A stretch of 64,000 nt of DNA from JAMLHH01 sp037189845. Lineage in GTDB: Bacteria > Bacteroidota > Bacteroidia > Chitinophagales > JADIYW01. The notes under the pieces were generated by a model. It was given only the letters and a program-made list of their open reading frames with translations. It searched no databases and was not told the origin of the DNA. A program made the translations under genes and the position numbers. Shown here piece by piece: positions 1 through 8,877 of the stretch. How positions within the stretch are numbered: the stretch's first letter is position 1; every line of letters starts with the position of its first letter. The stretch is from NCBI GenBank assembly GCA_037189845.1, contig JBBCIS010000004.1:124001-188000 (forward strand). Direction: 5' to 3'.

Positions 1-279
1 CGGTAATTTTTCTCTGACCTTTTTCAATAGATTCATACTGTGATGCATCAGCGGCGAACCTGTTTTCGGATCCCAGATAGCCCTGTATGTTTTGGCTGAA
101 TTTTTATAGCGAAACGGTACAATGATACCCCGCACCAGCAACTGACGTTTCAGCCAAGGCAAATCTATCACCCTGCCATCCGTCAGAAATTCATTCAGAT
201 AAGTAAACACATCGCCATTATCTGCACTTTTGGGCGTCCCCAGATTCATCAGCAAAATACCTTTCGGACCTTTTCTCAT
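1..279 (-). CDS. hemH: ferrochelatase, N-terminal part (cut by window edge)
   Basis: This is the first 93 codons of a minus-strand gene that runs off the left edge of the window. Translation gives MRKGPKGILLMNLGTP followed by a stretch with LNEFLTD, the KTYRAIWDP segment and GSPLMHHS, which is the conserved start of ferrochelatases. The enzyme inserts Fe2+ into protoporphyrin IX in the last step of heme synthesis. The start ATG (277-279) is the only good one and lies 22 bases from a GC-rich palindrome at 301-316 that sits in its leader. The catalytic His and Glu lie beyond the window. The heme link to the cbb3 oxidase genes in this window is only thematic. Confidence 0.9.
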   Translation of the reverse strand, partial: MRKGPKGILLMNLGTPKSADNGDVFTYLNEFLTDGRVIDLPWLKRQLLVRGIIVPFRYKNSAKTYRAIWDPKTGSPLMHHSMNLLKKVREKLP

Positions 280-300
280 AGTTTGTTTTTTTATGGGTAT

Positions 301-400
301 ACCCGCCGCGGCGGGTCGGGCTTTCGGCTCATATTCTCCGTTTCTCTCCGAATTCCGCCTCTATCCCTATCCCGGCATCTTACACAACAGCAGTTGCAAT
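301..400 (+). repeat. dispersed GC-rich repeat, copy A
   Basis: The stretch begins with a perfect 16-base palindrome (ACCCGCCGCGGCGGGT, 301-316). It continues with CGGGCTTTCGG and ends near CTATCCCTATCCCGGC followed by TTACACAA-like sequence. The same order of words (CGGGCTATC, then CTATCCCTGCCCGG, then TTACACAA) occurs at 18871-18975, and an inverted diverged relative lies at 47755-47860. GC content is far above the surrounding DNA. It is an intergenic repeat of the REP-like type common in Bacteroidota; a mobilising transposase is not in the window. Confidence 0.6.
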
Positions 401-911
401 TCTTCAAAAAATCCTTGCAGTTATACTAATGGTAAAACACCTTGTTTTCCGCCACAAATCTACCTCTTTTCAGCGTCTATCTTAGCTTGAAAGATTCAAA
501 GGTTTGTCAAAATTTGTAAAATGAAAATTATCAGATAGCAGATGTTTGAAATTTCTACTTTTAATGTAGTAGGTGAAAGTAGCTTCTTTTGTTTGTGGAG
601 TACAGAAACACTATAAAAAGGTTGACAAGAATCATTTAAGATTCAACTTTTTTGACTACCTATTTCATGAGACATCATCTTGTAAGGCTAAATATCATTG
701 AAGCAGAAATAATTCGAGTCCGTATTGCACCTCCATACATCAATTTTCACCTTAAAAAACTGGCAATCCGAATAGTAACAATAATCAACACATTTTTCGA
801 AAATATCTGAGTCGAATAATGATATCAATATGCATTATGATTTAGAACTCAAAATGGAGTTCTTTGCTATATTCGTGACAATATAAAATCTAAAGCCAAA
901 GATATAATAAC
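401..911. other. non-coding spacer left of the dnd operon
   Basis: No open frame here looks like a gene on either strand. The DNA is AT-rich. The only clear structure is a hairpin at 615-653: AAAAAGGTT pairs with AACTTTTTT, with an inner GAATC/GATTC stem. It ends in a T-run on the plus strand and could be a terminator left from a lost gene. No attachment site, integrase gene or tRNA was seen at this edge of the island. Confidence 0.5.
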
Positions 912-919
912 TACATTTG
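912..919 (+). promoter_or_regulatory. possible -7 element for the dnd operon
   Basis: TACATTTG matches the Bacteroidota -7 consensus TAnnTTTG and ends 12 bases before the ATG at 932. The implied transcript would have a very short leader. No convincing TTTG -33 element is visible at the usual distance, so the call is weak. Confidence 0.35.
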
Positions 920-931
920 TTGCATTATATT

Positions 932-2272
932 ATGGCAAAATTTATACAAAACATAATTGACGAAATAATTGACCAATACTTATTTGCTGACGAAACTAAG
1001 CGTCCCTGGATTATTGGTTTTAGCGGTGGAAAAGACTCAACCGTAATGCTTCAATTGGTTTGGAAAGCATTGGTGCAAGTGAAAGATTTTCATGGAGTTG
1101 CGGGCAGAGATATTTATGTGGTTTGTAATGATACAATGGTTGAAAATCCAGTAATAACAGAATATGTTTATAGAGTTTTAGATAAGATAGAACAAGCTGC
1201 AAGAGACCAAGATCTACCTATACAAGTTAGAAAAACCATACCGAGATTAGAAGATTCTTTTTGGGTAAATCTGATTGGCAAAGGCTATCCGGCACCTAAT
1301 AACGCTTTCCGTTGGTGTACTGAAAGGCTAAAGATAAGACCCACTCAAAGATTTATTGTAGAGCAAGTTGACGAATTTGGAGAGGCTGTTATTCTGATTG
1401 GAACACGTTCAGCAGAATCCGCCAATCGCGCAAAATCAATGAAAAAACACGCTATCAAAGGTAAACGACTTACTAAACATCCTACGCAACCTAATACATT
1501 TATGTATGCTCCAATCCGACATTTAACATTAGAAGAAGTTTGGTACATCATTAATACGATGTCTTCTCCTTGGGGAGCAAGTAATGAAGAATTATTCCAA
1601 ATTTACGCGGATGCAAGTGCTGACGACTACGAATGTCCGACAGTTGTAACTGATAAAGAACATAAATCATGTGGACAAAGTCGTTTCGGTTGCTGGACTT
1701 GTACGGTTGTAAAGCAAGACAAATCAATGTCCGCATTGATTGAAAATGGTTTGACTTGGCTTAAACCTCTTTTACAATTAAGAAATGAACTAGCAGAAGA
1801 AAGAAATATTATTGAAAATCGTATGCCACAACGCAGAAATGGAACTGATGCTGTAAATGGAATGGGGCCTTACTATCCGCAGTATAGGGCTTCAGTTTTA
1901 AATAGATTACTTCAAGCTCAAAAAGAAGTTCAAAATGAGAAATCACACATTGAATTAATTACAAATCAGGAACTTGTTGCTATTCAGACAATTTGGTATC
2001 GCGATTTTGTATTTGACCAAAAAGTTTCAGAAATTTATCAAAATGCCTACAAATCAGATTTGGACATGAAAGACCAAAACGAGAAAAAGGAAAAAGAATT
2101 AGAATTATTAAAAAAATCTTGTGAGAAAAACCCACGGGATTTTGAATTAATTCAGGAGCTATTGACCCTACAGAAAAACAAATCTCTTTTGAACAGAAAA
2201 CGAGGTTTAAAAGAAGATATCGAAACTAGAATTGAGGAATATCTAAAAAAAGAGAAAAAAGATGTTCATTAA
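932..2272 (+). CDS. dndC: DNA phosphorothioation sulfurtransferase DndC
   Basis: A 446-residue PP-loop protein of the PAPS-reductase-like family. SGGKDS at residues 31-36 is the ATP-pyrophosphatase loop. A Cys-rich stretch (ECPTV..., SCGQSRFGCWTCT) in the middle supplies the Fe-S ligands typical of DndC, and NAFRWCTERLKI is another family signature. DndC is thought to activate the DNA backbone and accept sulfur from a cysteine desulfurase. I chose ATG 932 (MAKFIQN) over an upstream TTG at 917. The gene overlaps dndD by 11 bases. No dndA cysteine desulfurase is present, so a housekeeping IscS/SufS probably donates sulfur. SspD is the main alternative, but the neighbours DndD and DndE favour DndC. 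Confidence 0.92.
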   Translation: MAKFIQNIIDEIIDQYLFADETKRPWIIGFSGGKDSTVMLQLVWKALVQVKDFHGVAGRDIYVVCNDTMVENPVITEYVYRVLDKIEQAARDQDLPIQVRKTIPRLEDSFWVNLIGKGYPAPNNAFRWCTERLKIRPTQRFIVEQVDEFGEAVILIGTRSAESANRAKSMKKHAIKGKRLTKHPTQPNTFMYAPIRHLTLEEVWYIINTMSSPWGASNEELFQIYADASADDYECPTVVTDKEHKSCGQSRFGCWTCTVVKQDKSMSALIENGLTWLKPLLQLRNELAEERNIIENRMPQRRNGTDAVNGMGPYYPQYRASVLNRLLQAQKEVQNEKSHIELITNQELVAIQTIWYRDFVFDQKVSEIYQNAYKSDLDMKDQNEKKEKELELLKKSCEKNPRDFELIQELLTLQKNKSLLNRKRGLKEDIETRIEEYLKKEKKDVH

Positions 2273-4379
2273 AGAGATTGAGCTAAACAATTTCCGCATA
2301 TATAAAGGACGAAACACTATAAACCTCCTACCCCAAAACAATAAAAATATCATTGTAGTTAGTGGGAAAAATGGTTATGGAAAAACGACATTCTTAATGT
2401 CATTGGTTTGGTGTTTGTACGGTAGACAGATGGAGAAAGTCGATGAACTTTACCAAAAAGAAATTGCCGACAAAGGCGGATACGGAAAATACATTGGCAA
2501 TAGTCTAAACAGATTAGCAAGGTCCGAAGGAGAAACAAAGTTTTCTGTTTCAGTAACTTTTACGGATGTGAAAATCCCTGAAATAACTTGCAACGAGATT
2601 AAAATTACGAGAACTTACGATATTGTAACAAGCTCAAGCGATAAAGTCGAGGTACTAATTGACAGTTATCAAAACGAATTAATCCAAGATTTAACAACTG
2701 ACGGAAAACAAGACGGAGAAGAAATTTTTATCCGAGATTTTATTTTACCTATCGAAATAGCCAAATTCTTTTTCTTTGATGCTGAAAAAATTGTTTCACT
2801 TGCTGAAATTAACTCTCCAGAACAAAGAAGATTATTAAGCAAGGCATACACAGAAGTTTTAGGAATTAAAAAATACGAAGACCTAAAAGACCAACTTGAA
2901 AATATTCAAGACGAATACAGAAAGAAATCTGCGAAACCACAAGAGCGAGCTGAATTTAATCAAATTGAAACTGATATTAAAAACAAGCAGATTGCTATTG
3001 ATGATGTAGAAAGTCAAATTCAAGAATTGAATCAAGAAAAAGTTGAAAAACAAAGTGAGTCTAACGAACTTCAAATGAAGTTAATCCAAGAAGGGAATAT
3101 GATGACCTTGGAACAACTTAATGAATTAAAATCCGAAGAAGTTGTTCTAAATGATAAAATCAATAATCTTCAAAATTATCTGAAAGATTTATTTGATTTA
3201 ATTCCTTTCGGATTGGCAGGTGAAACTTTAATGGAAGTTTCTAATCAATTGGAAAGTGAAAAAAATTACAAAGAAAGTAAGTTTAAACAAGAAAATATTG
3301 GAGAAAAAACAAATCGAATTCTAGATGACCTTGAGGAAGAAAAGAAAAAATTCAATGGTATTATCGCTACAGAAATTCGTAATTTCTATGAATCTCAGAT
3401 TAAACATCTAATTAAAAAACATTTTTTCTCAGACATTCCCGATTTACCAGTTTCTTTTACTGCTTTACACGATTTTTCAGATTCTGAAGCAAACGAGATA
3501 AATACTTTAATTAATAATTTAAAGCATACTTTCAGAGATAATTTCACTCGTTTAAATGATGATTATTTAAAATCAAAAAATGACCTTGATTCCATTCGAA
3601 GAAAAATAAGAGCGGCAGAAAAAGATGCAGAAGATGAATACATTGCAGATTTAAGAAATAAAAAAGCGCGTTTAGATAATCGCATTTTCTCAATAGATAA
3701 AGACATTTATGATTTAGGAGAAAAAATCGGAGGTTTCAAAAACGAAATCAAATCTTTAAAACAACGTCAGGAAGAATTAAGAAAGAAAATTGATGATTCA
3801 AGACGATATTCAGAGAAAGATGAGAAAACACAAACGCTGATTTCTAACTTGAAAGAATTTATTAAAGAGTTTAAAGTCACTACAAAAAAGAAATTAGAAG
3901 AAAATATTTTAAATGAGTTAAACATTTTGATGCACAAAAAAGGGTTCATCAAAAAAGTTGTTGTGGATATCAATCAAGCAGGAGATGATGTGGATATCAA
4001 TCTTTTCAATATTCGAGATGAAAAGATTGACAAAGGTTCTTTATCAATGGGAGAACGTCAAATGTATGCTTCGGCCCTACTAAAAGCGTTAGTTGACGAA
4101 TCTGACATTGAATTTCCTGTATTTATTGATTCGCCAATGCAGAAATTCGATAAAGACCACGCAGAAAACGTAATAAAAGAGTTTTATCCGAATGTTTCCA
4201 AACAAGTCGTTTTATTTCCGTTAATCCACAAGGAATTAACGGAAAGTGAATTTGAATTACTGAAACCGAATATTACTAAATCATACATCATTCACAATTT
4301 TAGTACAGATGCTTCCAAATTTGTTGAGGCAGTTCCAGAAAGTTTAATCAAAACATACAACGAACTTTATGCAAATTAA
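2262..4379 (+). CDS. dndD: DNA sulfur modification ATPase DndD (SMC/RecN-like)
   Basis: A 705-residue SMC-like ATPase. Walker A is GKNGYGKTT at residues 35-43. Long charged heptad-rich coiled coils follow (about residues 200-560). The ABC signature LSMGERQ lies at 594-600, followed by Walker B FIDSPMQKF. DndD is the DNA-nicking/structure-altering ATPase of the phosphorothioation complex with DndC and DndE. It overlaps dndC by 11 bases and the next gene by 11 bases, so the three are surely translated from one message. Length fits the DndD family (about 660-700). Confidence 0.92.
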   Translation: MFIKEIELNNFRIYKGRNTINLLPQNNKNIIVVSGKNGYGKTTFLMSLVWCLYGRQMEKVDELYQKEIADKGGYGKYIGNSLNRLARSEGETKFSVSVTFTDVKIPEITCNEIKITRTYDIVTSSSDKVEVLIDSYQNELIQDLTTDGKQDGEEIFIRDFILPIEIAKFFFFDAEKIVSLAEINSPEQRRLLSKAYTEVLGIKKYEDLKDQLENIQDEYRKKSAKPQERAEFNQIETDIKNKQIAIDDVESQIQELNQEKVEKQSESNELQMKLIQEGNMMTLEQLNELKSEEVVLNDKINNLQNYLKDLFDLIPFGLAGETLMEVSNQLESEKNYKESKFKQENIGEKTNRILDDLEEEKKKFNGIIATEIRNFYESQIKHLIKKHFFSDIPDLPVSFTALHDFSDSEANEINTLINNLKHTFRDNFTRLNDDYLKSKNDLDSIRRKIRAAEKDAEDEYIADLRNKKARLDNRIFSIDKDIYDLGEKIGGFKNEIKSLKQRQEELRKKIDDSRRYSEKDEKTQTLISNLKEFIKEFKVTTKKKLEENILNELNILMHKKGFIKKVVVDINQAGDDVDINLFNIRDEKIDKGSLSMGERQMYASALLKALVDESDIEFPVFIDSPMQKFDKDHAENVIKEFYPNVSKQVVLFPLIHKELTESEFELLKPNITKSYIIHNFSTDASKFVEAVPESLIKTYNELYAN

Positions 4380-5955
4380 TATCAGGACATCGGAAGCCAA
4401 TCAGGAAATCGTTAGAAAACTAACGTCTAAATTGCCTGTTGGAACAAAAGAAAACGTAATAGCAAGGATTGCACTGGGCTATTCTTTGCAAAATGGCAAA
4501 CGTTTTTCGGCTTCCGAATTTAATATATACGATTCCAAAGGGAAGGAATACAAAGATCACATTTTATTTGATGCAAAGTACAGAGATTTTTATGTGGCAT
4601 TGATTTGTCAGCATTATGGAGTTTATAAAATCAATGAGAATATTCCAAAATACATCAAGCTTCACATTGACCATGGTTTGGAATTAATGGATAATCTGTT
4701 TTCCAACAATAACAATTATACATTTTTAGACTTCCTAACCGAGCATTTAGACAAAGGAATTTCTTTGTTAGATACTGTTAAAGTTAGTTTAGATGCAGTT
4801 AAGAACAATAATCAAAGCGTTGAAAAATCTTACTTTTCCGAACCAATTAAAATTTTAGTTGGAAACAAACTTGGACAACCAACCGATGACATCGTTTTAA
4901 GCTTCAACGATACAACTTTATACGACAACAATCATATTGCAATTGCAGGAAGTTCGGGAACAGGAAAAACTCAATTTGCTTTACAGATTTTAAAGGAAAT
5001 TTCTGAAAAATCAAATCATCACGTTAATTTCATTTATTTGGATTTTAAAGGTTTGAAAGACGATGATTTAACGGAAATGCAACCATTTTTTGAGAAGACA
5101 AAAGCACAATTTATTGATGCACCCAATACACCTTTTCCTGTAAATCCGTTATCATTTATTGATAGTATCAATGATGTCAATAAACAAATGGGTATTGATA
5201 AGTTTGTAGATATTATTTGTAAATACTCAAATATTGGAATCAAGCAAAGAGGAAAATTAAGAGAAGCGACAAATGAAGCATTCATTGCTAAAAAACCCGG
5301 AGAATATCCAAGTTTCTCAGAAATCAACGAACAACTTTTAGAAATTGTTGGAGATAAGAGAGATACATTGACCGAAATCTTTGATGAATTAAGTCGTTAC
5401 AATGTGTTCAAGGAAGATAAAAAAATCAAAAACTTTTTGAATCAAAATGTTTATTTGTCTTTGTCAGGTGATTTGTCAAATTCGGTTCGTTTCACTTCAT
5501 TATTCTTAATCATCAATTACATTTACAATGTATTTATGAATATGGAAAGCACTCCAACCGACAACGGTTGCCGCGCTATGCGTTACATTTTATTGATTGA
5601 TGAAGCACACGTAATTTTTAAAGAGAAAAAATATCAAGATATTTTAGAGAAAATCTTGCGTGAAATTCGTTCAAAAGGCGTTTCCGTTGTTCTTTTATCA
5701 CAAGGAATTGAAGAATTCAATCAGCCTACTTTTGACTTTTCAAGTATGTGTGAAATCTCATTCTTATTAAATGTAAAAGATAAGAACAACACAAAAGCAA
5801 TCAACAAATTTTTAGGATTTAGCGAAAAAGACGGAACAAAAGCATACAGAAGCCTTGAAAAAATCCAAAAAGGACAAGCAATTTCAAATATAAAAGAGTT
5901 TCCGAAAGGAGAACTACTCGAGATTAAACAATTTTATAAAGATGGGAACAAATAA
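4369..5955 (+). CDS. dndE: DndE domain fused to a HerA/FtsK-like ATPase
   Basis: A 528-residue protein. The first ~115 residues (MQINIRTSEANQEIV... with ARIALGYSL and LICQHYGVY) match the small DndE protein, which binds nicked DNA and is normally free-standing. The remainder is a P-loop ATPase: Walker A GSSGTGKT at 194-201, Walker B LLIDEAH at 408-414, and a VVLLSQG strand after it, the order seen in HerA/FtsK/DUF87 motor ATPases. The fusion ties modification to a translocase-type ATPase; in classical systems such an ATPase belongs to the separate restriction protein DndH. Overlaps are 11 bases upstream and 14 bases downstream. The fold assignment is from motifs; the role of the ATPase is inference. 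Confidence 0.85.
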   Translation: MQINIRTSEANQEIVRKLTSKLPVGTKENVIARIALGYSLQNGKRFSASEFNIYDSKGKEYKDHILFDAKYRDFYVALICQHYGVYKINENIPKYIKLHIDHGLELMDNLFSNNNNYTFLDFLTEHLDKGISLLDTVKVSLDAVKNNNQSVEKSYFSEPIKILVGNKLGQPTDDIVLSFNDTTLYDNNHIAIAGSSGTGKTQFALQILKEISEKSNHHVNFIYLDFKGLKDDDLTEMQPFFEKTKAQFIDAPNTPFPVNPLSFIDSINDVNKQMGIDKFVDIICKYSNIGIKQRGKLREATNEAFIAKKPGEYPSFSEINEQLLEIVGDKRDTLTEIFDELSRYNVFKEDKKIKNFLNQNVYLSLSGDLSNSVRFTSLFLIINYIYNVFMNMESTPTDNGCRAMRYILLIDEAHVIFKEKKYQDILEKILREIRSKGVSVVLLSQGIEEFNQPTFDFSSMCEISFLLNVKDKNNTKAINKFLGFSEKDGTKAYRSLEKIQKGQAISNIKEFPKGELLEIKQFYKDGNK

Positions 5956-7045
5956 CAAGTACGAGTTTAAGGAAATAAACATCAGTCAATTAAAGTTAGA
6001 TGACCAAAATCCACGTATTCCAAAGTCCATACGTGATGAAAACCCCTCTGAAATTGAGTTGATTGAGTATATGCTCCTTGATGCTTCATTAACAGAACTA
6101 ATGTTGGCAATCGGGGAAAATGGATATTTTCCGGGGGAACAACTTTTAGTTGTATTTGATCCTTCTGACTCAAAGTACAGGGTAATTGAGGGAAATAGAA
6201 GACTATCCGCTGTAAAACTCTTAAATAATCCTGAACTTGCAACTGTACAAAAAGTTAAAGTTCAAAAAGTCATTACAGAAACTACCGAGCGACCAACTGA
6301 AATCCCTTGTTTAGTATTTAAAAGTGATGATGAAATCCACAAATATCTTGGTTATAGACATATTACGGGAATTAAAGAATGGAGATTACTTGAAAAGGCA
6401 AGATATTTACATAGTCTAAAAGAAACATTATTTTCTGACAAATCTATAATCCTAGCATCACGTGAAATCGCAAAAATGATTGGTAGTAGAATGGATTATG
6501 TTAGAAGAGTATTGGTTGGCTATGAAGTTTACAGAATTATTGAAGATGAAAACTTTTACAAAATAAGGGACCTGAATGATACTACATTTTATTTCAATTA
6601 CATTGTTGACAGCTTAAACAAATCGAACATTCGTTCTTTTATAGGAGTAGATTTCGATATTGCACAGCCATTAAAGGACTTAAACGTCGATAATTTAAAA
6701 AAGTGGACACATTGGTTATTTGAGAAAAATGACCAAAATAAAACAAGGCTGATAGGAAACAGCTCTGATTTAAATGATTTAAACGCAATATTAGGAAGTC
6801 CCGAGGCTGAAGAGGCATTTGATAAAAAGGGATATACATTAGAAAGAGCCAAAGAGCTTACAGGAGAGCTTGAAAAAGTATTCATGGACTTTATTGTTAA
6901 TGCTTATAGGAATCTTGAAAAAGCTGATGGAATGGTTATTCGTGTAAAAAAATTCTATGTTGACTTAGATGATGACCTACGGAAAATCAGATTATTAGCA
7001 GACAAAATTAAGTCAACGGTAAAAGCTGTTAATGAAGATGAGTAA
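5942..7045 (+). CDS. ParB/Srx-like nuclease-fold protein of the dnd operon
   Basis: A 367-residue protein with an N-terminal ParB/sulfiredoxin-like domain: ISQLKLDDQNPRIP (about 14-27), then a strand-turn YRVIEGNRRLSAVKLL (79-94) carrying the EGNRR version of the ParB GERR box. An HTH-like helical region with IASREIAKMIG/RVLVGYEVY-type segments follows and the C-terminal third is helical. ParB/Srx domains bind or hydrolyse NTP and, in the phosphorothioate-sensing effector SspE, a related domain couples DNA modification to nuclease activity. The gene overlaps the DndE-ATPase gene by 14 bases and the nuclease gene by 14 bases, so a role in the same system is likely. The exact role is inference. 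Confidence 0.75.
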   Translation: MGTNNKYEFKEINISQLKLDDQNPRIPKSIRDENPSEIELIEYMLLDASLTELMLAIGENGYFPGEQLLVVFDPSDSKYRVIEGNRRLSAVKLLNNPELATVQKVKVQKVITETTERPTEIPCLVFKSDDEIHKYLGYRHITGIKEWRLLEKARYLHSLKETLFSDKSIILASREIAKMIGSRMDYVRRVLVGYEVYRIIEDENFYKIRDLNDTTFYFNYIVDSLNKSNIRSFIGVDFDIAQPLKDLNVDNLKKWTHWLFEKNDQNKTRLIGNSSDLNDLNAILGSPEAEEAFDKKGYTLERAKELTGELEKVFMDFIVNAYRNLEKADGMVIRVKKFYVDLDDDLRKIRLLADKIKSTVKAVNEDE

Positions 7046-8003
7046 ACTTGATGATTTTTTCCTTTCGTTCACTTTAAGGTTATCTGAAAAATACCCTACC
7101 GACTCAAAAATATATCTCTATGCAGATTATTTCGAGTTAGTTTCTTTATTTAATAAGGATATTATAATTACACCTGCCGAAATGTTAGACAGGCTAACGG
7201 ATGAAGGCATTTTAAAACAAACAGAAAATTCCGAAGACCAAGCAGAGCAAAATGATAGAGAAGAAGCTTTTGTGCGTGAAGTTTTTATGTTATTAGCACA
7301 AAGAGCTAATTCTTTCAGTAACGATTACCCTTTTGATATTCAGAATGAAAATTTAACTTTAAAAAACACCCTTTCCAATAAACAGAAATTATATATATTT
7401 TTACTCTTATCATCTAATTTAAATTTATTCAAACCTTTTCAATCAGATCTAACCTCTGAATTTGAATTGGTGTCAAAAGAAGCTTTAAAGAGTTATTTAC
7501 CAAATTTTGCTCAAGTGAAAAACTTTGGAAAAAATACCGAATTCCAAGGTTATGCTCATGAAAAAATAAGGCTATTGGCTTCAGAAATGAATTTAAATGT
7601 TAATGAAGAATATTTAAATACGATTGCATCAATGGGAACTCAAGATTTAGGTTTAGATGTAGTTGGATGGATGCCGTTACTTGATAAAATAGGTAATTAT
7701 ATCTCGATATTTGCACAGTGTGCTTGTGGCAAGGATTGGAATAAAAAGTTAAATGAAACAAGACGATATAATAAATTTTTAAAAAATTATCTATCGGAAA
7801 TTACTCATTCATTATTCATTCCATACTCTTTGATTAATTACAATAATTCAAACTTTTTCGAGCATCACGAATTCGGAGAACCTATTTTATTGTTTGAACG
7901 TAAAAGAATATTATCATTGATTAATAATGACGATATAATTAATGCATTATCTTCAAAAGACTTGATAGAACAATGTGTTACTTTTGAAGAAGACATTGTT
8001 TAG
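7032..8003 (+). CDS. putative PD-(D/E)XK nuclease, last gene of the dnd operon
   Basis: A 323-residue protein. Near residues 203-236 it shows TQDLGLDVVGW, a hydrophobic strand, then IFAQCACGKDW. A D on one strand followed by a strand with Q and a nearby K/W is the layout I associate with restriction-type PD-(D/E)XK nucleases (GLDIVAW...GQCA.G..W). The N-terminal 200 residues are helical with no motif I know. It overlaps the ParB-like gene by 14 bases and closes the operon. Start ATG 7032 or the ATG two codons later. It is the best candidate for the DNA-cutting effector of this locus, replacing DndFGH. Family call is by motif only. Confidence 0.6.
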   Translation: MKMSKLDDFFLSFTLRLSEKYPTDSKIYLYADYFELVSLFNKDIIITPAEMLDRLTDEGILKQTENSEDQAEQNDREEAFVREVFMLLAQRANSFSNDYPFDIQNENLTLKNTLSNKQKLYIFLLLSSNLNLFKPFQSDLTSEFELVSKEALKSYLPNFAQVKNFGKNTEFQGYAHEKIRLLASEMNLNVNEEYLNTIASMGTQDLGLDVVGWMPLLDKIGNYISIFAQCACGKDWNKKLNETRRYNKFLKNYLSEITHSLFIPYSLINYNNSNFFEHHEFGEPILLFERKRILSLINNDDIINALSSKDLIEQCVTFEEDIV

Positions 8004-8126
8004 AAACTGTATATACTAGATTGCTTCAGAGTAATTTTACATAACTTTCGTATAGTGATTACCCAACTTTTCGCCAATTCGCTGACCTATCAAAATCGCT
8101 GCTTCCATACTTTATATTATTTTTCT

Positions 8127-8640
8127 CTAAGGCACCTCGCAACATTTTTCCACGCAGTTGGTGTCAGTATTGAAAGATGGACTGATATAAGGAATTCCCA
8201 GATTCATGCCTCGAAGTATCATAATGACAGCCATCATTACTATCCATACTTGCACTATTTTATTAAAAATATTTTTGGTAGAAGCTTTTCCCATTTAGCG
8301 GATATCATCAGCAGACTAATTAAGGACAATGTTCCCAATCCAAAGAAGAACATGAGCAGTGAGCCTTTCTATGCTCCGGTAACAAAAGCGGATATCAACG
8401 CCATATAGACTAACTTGCAAGGCAAAGCACCATTGAGCATTCCGATGGTAAAAAAAGTGGTATAGCATTTTTCTTTTTTCAGCTGCTGTCCGAGCAGGGA
8501 GGATATTTTTACTCCCCACCTGCCTGTAGTCAACCATCCCGGTCTGAAGTAGTACACCAATGCTGTCAGCAATATCAGGATTCCTCCTGTGATGGATAAT
8601 ATCTGTTGTAGTCCGAATATCTGAAAGCTACTGTCTCCTT
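8127..8640 (-). pseudogene. truncated copy of the TauE/SafE-family gene at 33168-33878
   Basis: Reading the minus strand gives SSFQIFGLQQIL, then YYFRPGWL and LLGQQLKKEK, and further on MALISAF, the same protein as the intact gene at 33168-33878 and near-identical at the base level over about 500 bases. The copy lacks the first ~70 residues (similarity stops at about 8640). An in-frame TAG replaces the AVW codons after the TGA residues (near 8368), with a 3-base loss. The C-terminal CCEVP and a stop are still readable at 8127. Plus-strand open frames across it are chance. It marks the right edge of the dnd island. Confidence 0.85.
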
Positions 8641-8877
8641 TTGCTAAAATCCTCAAAGTCTTACAAACAAATCAATAAACTTCAGTTTTTTCGTTTAAAT
8701 ATATTAATTCCCAAACTAAAAAAAACACATAAAATATCAGAGTAATTCTATAGAATACATTGTTATTAAAAGCAAAATATTGTTGAGTACGAATCATTTC
8801 TATTCATTTAAATTACATCAAAACATAACACCTCTCATAAAAAATGAGAACATAAGCAATTAGATTAGCTAATTCAC
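8641..8877. other. AT-rich spacer
   Basis: No gene or repeat seen. It separates the pseudogene from the stop of the response regulator gene. Confidence 0.4.

Noticed and set aside
917..931. TTG start for dndC giving five extra residues
   Set aside because: It overlaps the TACATTTG promoter-like element, and the ATG at 932 gives the expected N-terminus.
932..2272. SspD (single-strand phosphorothioation) instead of DndC
   Set aside because: The Fe-S Cys-rich region and the neighbours DndD and DndE fit the Dnd pathway.
8055..8408. Plus-strand open frame of 117 codons next to the dnd operon
   Set aside because: It runs antisense through the SafE pseudogene; the same DNA reads as a real protein family on the minus strand.
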